Assembly: GCA_004194705.1 (NCBI GenBank)
Contig: SADC01000161.1
Coordinates: forward strand, 62,001-126,000
Length of the DNA stretch: 64,000 nucleotides
Reading direction: 5' to 3'
Source of the DNA: Ditylenchus dipsaci
Lineage: Eukaryota > Nematoda > Chromadorea > Rhabditida > Anguinidae
Below are positions 32,040 through 42,543 of the stretch, one piece after another. The notes below the pieces were generated by a model. The model saw nothing but the letters and a program-made list of their open reading frames with translations, did no database searches and had not been told where the DNA came from. The position numbers and the translations under genes were made by a program. Each line of letters starts with the position of its first letter. Within the stretch, counting starts at the first letter, position 1.

Positions 32040-32501
32040 CAGTGTTTTCCAAAAGTCAAGGTCAAGTTCAAGGTCAAAATAAAACTTGACTTTAAAACTT
32101 CAAGGTCGTTTTTCTCGATTTTTAGTGAGGAAAATGGGTCTGAATTTTTTCCCTATCCCTTAAAGTCAAGATTTTGCGCCGAACAAAACGTACTTTTCAG
32201 AATAACGATATAATTTTGCACGATGAGATATAGCCTAAAGTCAAGGTAAAATCACCTTGATTTAGCGAAAGTCAAGGTCAAGGTAAATCAAGGTGATTTA
32301 ACCTTGACTTTAGGCTATATCTCATCGTGCAAAAATTATATCGTTATTCTGAAAAGTACGTTTTGTTCAGCGCAAAATCTTGACCTTAGGGATAGGAAAA
32401 AAATTCAGACCCATTTTCCTTACTAAAAATCGAGAAAAACGACCTTGAAGTTTTAAAGTCAAGTTTTACCTTGACCTTGACCTTGACTTTTGAAAACACT
32501 G
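32040..32501. mobile_element. hAT MITE with perfect 8-bp TSD
   Basis: The ends are CAGTGTTTTCCAAAAGTCAA and TTGACTTTTGAAAACACTG, flanked by GTCACAGA on both sides (32032-32039, 32502-32509). It is fully palindromic around 32270, with iterated GTCAAGGTCAAGG motifs at both ends and centre. Confidence 0.92.
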
Positions 32502-32573
32502 GTCACAGACCCTAAGTTATTTCGAAAAATGCAGGTACATTGAATTGAACCTGTGACCTAAAAATGGACCCGT

Positions 32574-34017
32574 GCCCGTATTCAGGCGCAAATCGACAGA
32601 AAATAAGATAGATTTTCGGACCGATTTTGGAACCGATTTCGGAACCAATAATCGGACCGATTTTGGGACAAACTGTTCCATTTTCGAACCGATTTTAAAT
32701 TTGCTGTTTCTAGTGGGAATCGAACTTTCGAGCCTCAACTTATTGCTAGAAGCTTTATCCACTCGGCTATTGGTGCATTATCAAATCTCCAACCATTTTG
32801 AGGCTATATGCTAGATGTGGGTGTCACATCATATTCGCGTTTAGGTGTACATAATTTCATGCTTAATTCAATGCATATCACACTGTCCACGAAATACAAG
32901 AACACGGCATTGACATGAACAGGGGAAAAAGAGCTTCTAGATGCATTTTTGATCAAAAGTCTTCCTCGGGATCATGTCTTAGGTAAAGCTAAGTCTCCAA
33001 TGGAGCTCTTCCACTCTCACTCGCACTCTGCTTCTCACTCTCACTCGCACTCTGTCCCCAATGGGAAAAATGGAAAATTTCCCATTCAAATTTGCGGGAA
33101 TTAAAATTTGTTACTTTGAACCAGCCAAACCAAGTGGTCGTCCACTTGATCAAAAATTTTAAAACGTTTTTCATGTTCCAAAACGTGTTTTCTGGACTAA
33201 TTTGGACAAGCTGAAGATGGTTTGACAATGTTAAAATGCCGTTTTCTCACATAATTTTTGACTTTTGGTCAAAAATTGATTTCACCAAAGTCAATTATCG
33301 CCCAATACTCAAAAAATACTCGAGAAAGCGGCATTTTACCACTGTCAAACCATCTTCAGCATGCCCGAATTAGTCCAGAAAACACGTTTTGGAACATGAA
33401 AAACGTAAAAAAATTTGATCCAAGTGGACGACCACTTGTTTGGATGGTTCAGACTTAATACTTTGATTCCCGCGAAATTTTTAAAATGCACGAACTTGAA
33501 AAGTGTGGGCCAAACCTAATCTTGAGGCTTTTTGGCTAGTTTTGGGTGGTTTTAACTGGTTTTGGGTGTTTCGGGTGGTTTTTTTGAATTTTGCATATGA
33601 TAGGATGGACCACAACCCGCACAATTGCCTGAGACTTGTCGTTAACTGTAGAAATATAAGTAAAACCCTCTAAATTTCTACAGTTATTTGTTTCAAACTA
33701 CACTTATCACTCACTCATTCTCAGTTAGTATGAGACTAGTTGGGCAAAATCAATACAAAAGCCGGTGAAACAAGCTGCATAAGAAACGATAAAACAAGTG
33801 GTACAAAAGACGGTACAAACATCGGTACAACAAACGATAAAACAATCGGCAAATCAAGCGGTACAAAAAATCTGTTACAAAATCGGTACAAAAATCGGTT
33901 CCAAAATCGGACCGATTTTGGAACCGATCTGTTCCAAAAACAGCCCCGAAAATGGAACAGAATCGGTTCCAAAATCGGTCCGATTTTTTACCGTTTTGCG
34001 CCCTGAATACGGGCACC
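32574..34017. mobile_element. Foldback element with iterated AACCGATTTTGG ends
   Basis: The outer inverted pair is GCCCGTATTCAGGCGCAAA (32574) and TTTGCGCCCTGAATACGGGC (33998-34017). Inside each end lie multiple GGACCGATTTTGGAACCG units, inverted between ends. The right end also has ACAAAAxxCGGT iterations (33735-33900). The interior has a CCAAGTGG foldback, CTCTCACTCGCACTCTG repeats at 33010-33055, and unique sequence. Confidence 0.7.
33121..33446. repeat. CCAAGTGG foldback element
   Basis: A complete palindrome with ends CCAAGTGGTCGTCCACTTG and CCAAGTGGACGACCACTTG. Confidence 0.85.
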
Positions 34018-34069
34018 GATCACACTCACTATTGCATCACCGTGAAACCCAAGTGCACCCCCTCCCCTA

Positions 34070-34235
34070 AGTGCGCCACCTGGATGGTATCCAAACCATT
34101 TGAATAGTGCTCACATTATCCAGACCGGCTCTAACCACCTCATGGTACCTAAACCACCTGGATACTACTCCAACCATCTATATGGTACCCCAAACCCCTG
34201 CAGGGTACTGAAACTACCGGAATCTTACTTTTTAA
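34070..34235. repeat. Degenerate CCACCTGGATGGTACCCAAA minisatellite
   Basis: Seven to eight units of about 20 bp with the consensus CCTGGATGGTACCxAAACCA. The same repeat is at 63600-63895, and fragments lie at 4920-4960 and 746-900. Confidence 0.8.
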
Positions 34236-34299
34236 GGATCTAGAAAAAAACACGCAGACAGACGGAATCGAACCTGTGAGCTGTGTTTTATTTTTTTTG

Positions 34300-34450
34300 T
34301 GTTAACCCGAGAGCTGAAAAAAAGGATCAAAAGAGAGAAGATACCTAAGGCCAGAGCGAAGGATGAAAGCATCAACAGAGAAGAGAGCCAGAATTTTTTA
34401 AACCGAGAGCTGAAAAAAATAGGATCAAAAGAGAGATATGAAAAAAGCAA
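34300..34450. repeat. Dispersed repeat (GAGAGCTGAAAAAAAGGATC)
   Basis: Contains GAGAGAAGATACCTAAGGCC and AGAGCGAAGGATGAAAGCAT. A second copy is at 40665-40775 in the same orientation. The GAGAGCTGAAAA phrase brackets each copy. Confidence 0.7.
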
Positions 34451-34561
34451 AAAACTGAGTTCCTCAATTTGGGTATGATTAGCTGGGTACAACCGAACCA
34501 AATGGTCGTCCACTTGGATCAGAAAAAAATTTACGGCGCTACTGTAATATACCAATATACC

Positions 34562-34890
34562 TCAGCCCCCTGCGCCCCGAAGGGGCGCAGGGGCTTGAGA
34601 GTTAGAGATGCGCGCACGCACTTACCTTAGACATGATTCCGAGATTGTACACTTGAACATAAAATGCATATAGAGTCTATTTTTGCCACAGCCCGAGTTG
34701 AAAAACATGGTAAAGCAGCTAAAAAAGAGTGGCCCCTGTATTATTCCCTTCCCCTCCCATTACAGCCCGCAATCCCATTTAAATTGCTTTTCTGGTCCCT
34801 TTATGGCAAATTATTGCATAAAATGGTTTTAGACACTCCCAAAAAGTCGGTTCTTGGGAGGGGTATATGACAGTAGCTTTTAAGGGGGTA
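34562..34890. repeat. Copy (d) of the hairpin/splice-donor-like repeat plus a dispersed repeat
   Basis: CCCCTGCGCCCCGAAGGGGC GCAGGGG forms a strong hairpin. Next comes GTTAGAGATGCGCGCACGCA, then CTTACCTTAGACATGATTCC (34618-34642; minus strand ATGTCTAAGGTAAGTG). At 34720-34870 lies GTGGCCCCTGTATTATTCCC and following sequence, also found at 43803-43930. Confidence 0.6.
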
Positions 34891-34910
34891 TATGACAGTA
34901 GCGTCAAATT

Positions 34911-35195
34911 ACGTTTTTCATATTCCATAACCTGTTTTCTGGACTAATTCGGGCATGCTGAACATGGTTTGATAATAGTAAAATGAGGTTTGTAAGGTAT
35001 TTTTTGAGTATTGGCAAACGATTGATTTTACCAAAACTAAATTTTACCAAAACTTAAAAAATACTTGAGAAAACAGCATTTCACCCCTATCAAACCATCT
35101 TCAGCATGCCGAATTAGTCCAGAAGATAGGTTTGGAACATGAAAAACGTAAAAAAAAAAATTCGATCCAAGTGGACGACCACTTGGTTTAGTTGG
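34911..35195. repeat. CCAAGTGG foldback element, left end truncated
   Basis: The arms and right end (CCAAGTGGACGACCACTTGG, 35168-35187) are present. The left end starts inside the arm at ATTACGTTTTTCAT. Confidence 0.75.
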
Positions 35196-35328
35196 CGCAT
35201 GGATTATTCAGTAGAACTGAAGTTGGATCATGGAAAAACATTCGAAATTTTAAAAGTTTTCACAGCACTAAAATACTACTACCCGGGTACCATTACACTA
35301 TCTGAATACTTGGGTACAATTACCTGGG

Positions 35329-35660
35329 TACAACCAAACCAAGTGGTCGTCCACTTGGATCGAAATTTTTTTTTACGTTTTTCATGTTTTAAAACCTATT
35401 TTCTGGACTAATTCGGGCATGCTGAAGATGGTTTGACAGTGGTAAAACTCCGTGTTCTCGGGTATATTTGAGTATTGGGAGACGATCGATTTTACCAAAA
35501 CTCGATTTTACCAAAACTCAAAAATTTGTGACAAAATGGTATTTTACCACTATCAAACCATCTTCAGCATGTTCGAATCAGTCCAGAAAATAGGTTTTGA
35601 AACTCGAAAAAGTAAAAAAATTTTTTGCTCAAGTGGACGACCACTTGGTTTGGTTGCACC
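35329..35660. repeat. CCAAGTGG foldback element
   Basis: Complete. The left end is CCAAGTGGTCGTCCACTTGG and the right end CAAGTGGACGACCACTTGG. A tRNA-like B-box (GGTTCGATTCC) lies just downstream at 35734. Confidence 0.82.
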
Positions 35661-35839
35661 CAGGCAGTCATACTGCACCCAGGTAGTCATTTCCCGAATC
35701 GGGGAACTAAGTTTTTTGTTTTTTCATGTCACAGGTTCGATTCCATCTACCTTCATGTTTTATTTAAAAAAAAAATAAAATAAATAAAAATAAGATTCAG
35801 GTAGTTTGAGTACCCTACAGGGGGTTTGGAGTACCATCC

Positions 35840-36237
35840 ACCTACTCATTCTGGTTTATGGGTTCGGATGGGTGAAATCGCAATTTCGGTCTTATCAAAG
35901 TCAATTCCTTAGAGGATTTTACGTCAGAATAAATAGTTGGCCTTTAGTTTTGACGGAATTCTATTTTTTCAGGTCATTCAGCTGGATACCTACCTGGACC
36001 AGGGTATACACCTGAGATTAAAGTAAAGGGTACTGAGAATTAATATGTCCGTGTAGGCACAAAAAATCACAAAATTTCAACAGCTTAAACTTTTAGGAAA
36101 TTTTCTCAGCTACAACTCTAGTCAAGAAAAGTGAGAAAAATACTTTCAAAGTGAGAAGGAAGCAAAAAAAAGGGGTGCACATCCCTGATCAAGACCATGA
36201 AATTTGAGTTTCTCTCAATCGTTTTTTTGCATCTGTC
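35840..36237. other. No feature recognised; 3' flank of the gene at 36238-36919
   Basis: No repeat or gene was identified. It lies downstream of the stop codon of the minus-strand gene. Confidence 0.35.
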
Positions 36238-36919
36238 TCAAACAGAGAGGTGATAGTGTAGTTTTGATCTATCAGATCTGTAGCCGTATGAAAAACTAAT
36301 GTATTGAGGTGCACTGAAAAGAAAAAAATCAAAGTCGGAAAACTCTTTACCCACTTGTAAACCTATTTTGCCTTATATAATAAAAAACTTGCGTAAGAGC
36401 TGATCGATGAGGTGGTAGAACTTTGTAGTGGTGTTGTTGGTACTCGTTGTTGTGTAGATTGATGTCAATTGTAGACTCTCTCCAAGATTCAGCAAATTCA
36501 ACCAATTCGGTAAACATGTTGCGAAAAGTTTTCAAGTAAGGGAATGGAATAGCCACATTACGGGGGGAGCGGTCATCAATGCCCAAGGAGATTAACAGTG
36601 CTCCATTGGTGAATTGTTTGTTAAATGTCAGCTTCTTAAATTGAATAAATATATGGAATATGTTGCTAACTTGACGGGAGAAAGGGTCATTTTTGAGCTC
36701 AAAATAGCTTTCTTGGCCTTCCACATTTACAGAATCAAAAATTCCATTGATGGTGTCCAAAGCCCAAATGGCGAGGATGTGAGAGGAAAGCACAAGCTTC
36801 TTTTCATGAGATGTATCGTGGAGGGAAATTTTCCAGGTCCTTTCGCTGTTACACGAAAAAACATGCAGCTCGATCATTTTCAGGGGATTTTGGGTACAGA
36901 AGCTAACCTTTTTGTTCAT
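36238..36919 (-). CDS. Unrecognised two-exon protein
   Basis: Exon 1 (36919-36351) is open for 189 codons. A 37-bp intron (36350-36314, GTAAAGAG...TTTTCAG) joins to exon 2 (36313-36238), which adds APQYISFSYGYRSDRSKLHY and ends at a stop; unspliced, the frame would stop at once. The product is about 214 residues, basic and Phe/His-rich, with blocks such as SSHILAIWALDTINGIFDS and LTFNKQFTNGALLISLGID. I recognise no family. The sequence just before the ATG is also open and hydrophobic (LLAVASLLFT) after a TTTCAG, so the true start may be in an upstream exon encoding a signal peptide. No disabling change was seen, making this one of the few intact-looking genes here. Confidence 0.65.
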
Positions 36920-37561
36920 TGTGAAAAGTAGAGAAGCAACAGCCAGAAGTGCTGAAACAAATTAATCAAGATAAGAACGTGTCTTGGACAAAAAGGTCAA
37001 CACTGGTTGAAAAGTGTCACGTTTTATCAAATATGAATATTGATGTTCTGTCAGCATTTGGGATCGGACCATGAACCGAATTACCGCAAAGTGAAACTTC
37101 GATAAACCAAACCCTCGTTAAACTCACACCTTGTAAAGCCTTTAGCCGTGCAAACGACATTTTTATGTGAAAGGCGTAAACGGGTTAAGTGAACACCTTA
37201 GGCCCGGTCCTGAGGGCTGTCGCTATACTTGGGCAGAATTTGAGATAATCATCCCATTTTTGGACATCTGAATCTCCATTACCGCGAAAATAGCAATTTT
37301 CGTAAAAATTCGTAAAAAAACAAACATGGGTTTTACTAGGGTTGCGATCTTTCCGGAAAAAACCTTTTTGCCAGAAAATTTCCGGAAAGTTTCCAGAAAG
37401 TTTCCAAAATGGTGGCAAAATACTTTTTCGATTCTCCCACTTGAGTTATTCCATTTTATTCGCACAGAGGCTACGTTACATTAATAAATAACATCATAAT
37501 ATCAAATCAACATTAATCAGAGCCGGAAAAAAACATTCTCATCATAATTTTGGTGCGTTAA

Positions 37562-37765
37562 CGTTTGCGCGGTTTTTTGCAAATGCAAAAAACCACGCAA
37601 AGGCAAAAAATGATTTTTTTCAAAAAACTGCTTGGTCCCCCCTGTTGTTTTGAAAGTGCCAATAAGCAGCATTCAAAAACAACAGGGGGACCAAGGCAGT
37701 TTTTTTCAAAAAAATCATTTTTGCCTTTGCGCGTTTTTTTTGCATTTGCAAAAAAAACGCGCAAA
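37562..37765. mobile_element. Palindromic MITE of the CCTTGGTCCCCCTGTT family
   Basis: The arms pair GCAAATGCAAAAAACC.. with ..TTTTTTTGCATTTGC and contain CTTGGTCCCCCCTGTTGTTT and its inverse. A short loop lies at 37662-37675. Several open frames on both strands here result from the palindrome. Confidence 0.75.
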
Positions 37766-37799
37766 ACGTCCCTTTACCATAATCTTCTTGTACACTCTT

Positions 37800-39690
37800 T
37801 CTTCGAGCTGCTCCTCGGATTCCATAGCTTTCTGGCCCTGCCATCTTTGAAAAGATGCCCGAATTCTGGCATAAGGTTCTGCTTTATGAATGTTTTTTGC
37901 GTTTTGCGTGCCTTCATCCTGAAATCAAAACGGAATTCAAATCCAAAACAAGACTACAAACCTGTTGCGAAGTTTCGTAATGAATTCCACCACGGAGAGA
38001 CCAGAGCCCAGGCTCGAGAAAATGAGCAACATGCGACTTGGCAAACTCTTGGCAAACCTGAAGGATTTGAACAGAAAATAAACAAGTGAGCGAAAAAATC
38101 CTACCTCCTTCAGCTCTTCGTTCAAATAATCGAAACCAGTCACTTCCTTCAACAGCAGCTTTTGATTTGGCGAAAGCATCGCAGATGATTCTGATAGACC
38201 TAAGCAAACAGATCAATGAAATCAATCAAAGAAGCGACTCACCTTCTTGAGTTCAGATCGTTTCCTTCTATTACTGTGATAGCATCAGCCAGCGTAGAAA
38301 GAACTCTTCGACAATCGTTCACATCGATCCAGAATTTTTCTGATTCCTCGGCTTCTCACTTAAGCGTCGCATCCTTTGATATTCCGGGAGCACAGATCGC
38401 AGACTGAGCGCTAGTTCACTTGACACAATAGAAGAGGCTAACCTTGACCATGTTCTAGCGAGTCTTAACCGGCAGCTGAAGGATTGACGATAAACTGCTT
38501 TGCTCGACTTGCGCCTTCGAAAGAAATTAGCTCTGGCGTCTTCTTCCTGAAATCAAATCAAGTTATCGACACTGAAAAACCATCTTACCTGAAGATCTTA
38601 GCCACTTGGACACAGTACTTCAAGCACTCAGCAATCTTCGTCTTCTTGCAAATGTCTTTTGCGTCAAATCATTTGCATGTGTCTTGCAGCCTTCGAAAAG
38701 AATCCACGAGAATTACAGAGCCAATCCTTCCACGCTTTTCTCATATTCGCAGCATGACCATAACGACAGCAAAGATCTTGTGCTTGCCCAGTTTGTTGAT
38801 TTTGCTCTGACAGAAATCGGGCAATGAATTCTCCTAAAATTGAGTTGAAAACTTTTAGCAAGTTCGAATTCTTACCTATATGCTATTCGCTCAAGATCCC
38901 CATTCATTTCATTGCAGTTGCGTCGATTGAATCGTGGAGGAATGGCTTTGGAGTGTGAACGACCACGTTGATGATGCAATTGCTGCGAACGTCTGTCCAA
39001 CCATCCCAAGAGATTGCCAAAAAAAATCAGCCTAAACACGAAGATATCACAAGTGAAACTTTGAATACCCACTTTGTTGCAGGAGTCCTCCAGAGCTTGC
39101 TTCACCGATTGAACTCTGCCAGAATGAGCGCCTTTGCAAACTCTTGCTGACGATTCAGAAGCTTGTATGATGGCTTGAGCTTGGCGATGAACTGTTTGAA
39201 GAACGGATTGTCGAGGATGTTCGGAGCTATATTCCCAGTGATGATAGCCTAATTAAAAGGTAAAGATCAGGTAGATCGAAAAGTTTTCTAAGAAAAATAA
39301 CCCTTTTCAGCAGAATGTCAAGCTTTACCTGATATTCTTTAGAGGTAGAAGTCGAAGAAGTGCTTGATGCTTCCATTGCTGCCTTGCGAATTACAGATTC
39401 GGAGAGCTCAGTCTTCTTCGATTGCGGTGACAGGCTTCGACTCTTCGGACAGCAAGCTTCTTCGAGAGGTGATCGATTTGCGTCCTCGCCTTCGGGCCAA
39501 CTCTGTTGCAGTTCTATAGATGCCAATTATAAATGTCAAAGATGTCAGAATTTTTATATGAGCTTTAGATGAGCTTCTTGCTTGTGGCGTTATCCACATA
39601 CCGCTGGTCGCAGAAAGTTGCCAAATCCAACTATTTTTCTCTTCGGATCTTCTTTCGCGTTCAAATTATGTCCAGCTCCAGCTTATTGGC
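37800..39690 (-). pseudogene. hAT transposase, heavily degraded
   Basis: The clearest part (38900-39010) reads GWTDVRSNCIINVVVHTPKP then FLHDSIDATAMK, the hAT D-GWT.......v...TP motif, which needs a frame change just before the Gly-Trp. Other fragments (39230-39600, 38670-38860, 37914-38225) have hAT-like spacing but are interrupted by stops and shifts. No C-terminal dimerisation block was found. Confidence 0.65.
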
Positions 39691-40339
39691 TTTATATCGT
39701 GCCATTACTAAACAAAAACGGATAAAACAACGAATGAAATTTAACTAAATACAGGCAATGAAAAATGACAAAAATTTGAGGACAGCAATTAACAAAGACA
39801 TGTTGAGAAATTTGAATTCGGGCCCAAAAGAATCTTTCCAAATTTCAAGCTTTGGAAAGAATCTTAATTCTTTCCGGAAAGTTTCCAGAAATTTTCCGTG
39901 GAAACTTTCCATCACCAACCCTAGTTTTTACCCACGACTTTCTTTCAGAAAGGCAAAAAAAAAATGGAGTTACTCATCAAAAGGGGCAATTAATATTTTT
40001 GGACAAAAACAACACGGGGACCCAAGGCCAAGCACGGACCAAAGCAAAATTGGCTTGAAATTCAAAAAAACGGCCTTGTTCCCCCCTGTTGTTTTTAGTC
40101 CTTTAAAATTAATTTCCACGTTTGATGAGTAACTCCCATTTTTATTGCATTTTTGGAAAAAAGTAGTGGGCAAAAATGCATGTTTTCTTTCACGTTTTTA
40201 CGAAAAATGCTTCTTTGCGGTGAATGGAGATTCAGATGTCCAAAAATGGATAATTATCCCAAATCCCGTCCAAGTATAGCTGTCGGTATATCGAGGTTTT
40301 ATTTTATTCACTCTAATAAGCGAAAGGGCGATTAAAAAA

Positions 40340-41132
40340 TAGTTGGCACCTCATAATGAGATTTTACTTAAACCTTAAGCACAAAAAAATACTTGAAGGA
40401 CCATGAAACTTGATAAGCACAGCAATTTGGAAATTTTGAATTTGCGCGAGACACCCTAATTTTGTCAATAATGTTTTCGAATCGTCTTTTGTGTTGCATG
40501 TAAAATTTTTCAAAATAAAGAACCGTTCACTTAGTCGAGCCCAACGTTGCTTGACAATGCCCATATCGGACGACTTATCCTTATTTCACTGCACCATAAC
40601 TACTTATATGAGTCTGCGTTAAAAATTCACTCATTAGTAAAATTCAAAATTTTCAATTCAATTTAAACGAGAGCTGAAAAAAAAGGAACAAAGGAGAGAA
40701 GATACCTAAGGCCAGAGCGAAGGATGACAGCATCAACAAAGAGAGACCAGAATTTTTTAAACGAGAGCTGAAAATTTTCAATGCACACAAAAAAATTCAA
40801 TTCAAAAAACATCGAATTCCCGCGCGAATTCGAGTTCCGCAAATGCTTGTCAATTTCATGGTCCTTTAAAAGAATAAGTGTGCTACACCCCGCAAATGCT
40901 CGAACTATTCAGGGGATTTTGGACTAAAAATTTGAATACGCAATACCAAGCACCTTGCAGACTAGTCACTCGAAAATGGACTTGTGAGTATGCAACAACC
41001 ATTGCATAGCCTCTCTTAATAATTAATTTTTTTTTACTTTATCAGTTTTCATGAGAAAGCACATGAAACATCTCTAAAAAACTGTGTAAAAAATAGAGTT
41101 TATCGCAATACATTTCTTTTAGACTGCATATT
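40340..41132. other. Second GAGAGCTG repeat copy; no gene recognised
   Basis: The dispersed repeat at 40665-40775 matches 34310-34450. The remaining sequence is AT-rich with no supported gene. Confidence 0.45.
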
Positions 41133-41510
41133 GATTTTATTAAACTAGTGGAAAGTTTACAAATTGTTGAATACCGAAAAGTTGAAGATGAAACATTTGA
41201 TATCGCATGAAATATAGCAGAGGCTGGAGCAGAGGAGTAGGATGTTGGAGGAGCATAAAAGGCAGTTGCAGCAGCAGTTGGACGTGTTATCAGAATGTTG
41301 GGCAATGCATTGGAATATTTGTCGAAATGTGCTTTTTTCACTTTTTGTACCGAATTGGGTGTCCAATTCAAAACAGTCGATTTATCTTCGATTATTTCAG
41401 AACCTTGTAGGTGTATAATATATGATTTTGTAGTCACTGATTCGGGCTTTGAAATGAGCTATGGAATAATTGAAGAAACTTTAAAAACATTGAATAAAAA
41501 TGTGAAATAA
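41133..41510 (+). pseudogene. Possible decayed coding sequence, function unknown
   Basis: After an acceptor-like CTTTTAG (41128) one frame reads HIDFIKLVESLQIVEYRK, then KAVAAAVGRVIRMLGNALEY, SKCAFFTFCTELGVQFK and EETLKTLNKNVK before a stop, with only three in-frame stops (TGA near 41209, TAG, TAA) all in a 50-base stretch. This could be an old gene. A 131-codon open frame runs on the opposite strand (41042-41437) with no motif. I recognise no family and cannot decide between them. Confidence 0.3.
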
Positions 41511-41519
41511 AACTACCAA

Positions 41520-42215
41520 TTATTTATGCAAAGAATAAAACAGTTACAGTTGTGAAAAAAAAGTTACCGCCTAATTAAAATTTTCACAATTTTTTAACTA
41601 AAAATGGTTTAAATTTCATTATTTTTCAAGTTTTTAAGAAAAACAAAAATATTAGCAGAGAAAAGAAACGGATGGTTGAAGTTCGAAGAAGTAAAAATCC
41701 CATCTTTTTACCTCATTTTCATAGATTTTTGTTTTCTCCATTTTCAACCATCCGTTTCCCAGCCCTGTGTTATTCTAATAAATGTTAAACATGTTTTCTG
41801 TGGAACATTGAAGAGCTTTTGAAAATACATTGGACGGCAGCATTTTGATAAAATAAGGGTTGAGAAAACCTGTTTATGCTTTCACACAACCATTCTACTT
41901 ATATTCACTATGATTTTGACTAGAAATCGACACTTTTATGTTGATTGTCACAAGTTCTTTTTATAATAATCGAAAAGAAAAACTTGACCTACCGAATGGT
42001 AGCTCAGATTCAAGGCTTTCGAATAATATTAACTTGATCTTTCGTTTTCAAAAAAATTTGCAAAAGAATACAAAATGTAATCGGGCGGTAACGTTTTCGT
42101 ACCCTTATTTTTGCATTGCTATGAACACAGAAAGCTTTTTCACAAAATTTCGAGAAAAGTTTCGACGCCACTCGTAATAACAAATAATAATAATGAGCAG
42201 CCATTTTTAAAAGGG
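41520..42215. other. No gene; small foldback at about 41660-41762
   Basis: GAAACGGATGGTTGAAG is inverted at 41740-41760 (TTCAACCATCCGTTTCCC). The rest is unassigned. Confidence 0.45.
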
Positions 42216-42219
42216 ATGC

Positions 42220-42425
42220 CACTATATCGAGGTTTTACTTTTTGAACCCAAATTTGTTTTCTTTTTAAAACGATCGGCAAAATCGGAATCGTTGCGTTAT
42301 TTAGGACCAGACTGTCAGAAAAGAATGGATAAAAAACTTTGAAAATTGGTTAAAAAAAGTGTCGGACCCTAGGCGGAACGAACTGTTGCGGTGCCATATA
42401 GCGAGGTTCGACTGTACCAAAGTTG
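42220..42425. mobile_element. Tigger-like MITE fragment
   Basis: Starts TATATCGAGGTTTTACTTTT and ends ATAGCGAGGTTCGACTGTA. The middle has GATCGGCAAAATCGGAATCG and AAGTGTCGGACCCTAGGCG. Versions of this occur at 60205-60380 (and its inverted copy) and 62790-63165. Confidence 0.5.
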
Positions 42426-42543
42426 TTCAAAACTATGTTCAACATCTTGTTTTTTTGTCGAAGAGTATCTCCATCTCTGTTCAAAGGCCGGGCCAGAGGC
42501 CCAGCCATCCAAAAAACTTGCCTAGCACTCAAAGAGTGCTGAC

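Larger units (their letters stand above)
37337..39923. mobile_element. hAT transposon
   Basis: The ends are TAGGGTTGCGATCTTTCCGG and the inverse ending CCATCACCAACCCTA. Flanks GGTTTTAC and GTTTTTAC differ at one base of the 8-bp duplication. Both termini have iterated TTTCCGGAAAGTTTCC motifs. It contains a decayed transposase and an inserted CCTTGGTCCCC palindrome (37562-37765). Confidence 0.85.
37080..40330. mobile_element. Inverted-repeat element split by a hAT insertion
   Basis: Sequence at 37205-37310 (GCTGTCGCTATACTTGGG, CCATTTTTGGACATCTGAAT, CTCCATTACCGCGAAAAT) is inverted at 40195-40290. The two halves are separated by the hAT element 37337-39923 and a CCTTGGTCCCC-type MITE at about 39940-40140. 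The outer parts carry CGATAAACC/TATCGAGGTTTT phrases like those of Tigger-type MITEs at 42220-42420. Confidence 0.55.

Noticed and set aside
31843..32082. Lys/Phe-rich repetitive frames on both strands
   Set aside because: They are produced by TTTGCTAAAAGGCACA iterations. Both strands are open, so openness carries no coding signal.
33740..34070. Three overlapping frames with Thr/Gly/Asn or Phe/Tyr/Arg repeats
   Set aside because: Generated by AAAATCGGTACC iterations in an element end. No unique protein sequence.
37565..38089. 174-codon plus-strand frame
   Set aside because: The first third is a palindromic MITE and the remainder is antisense to a hAT transposase relic.
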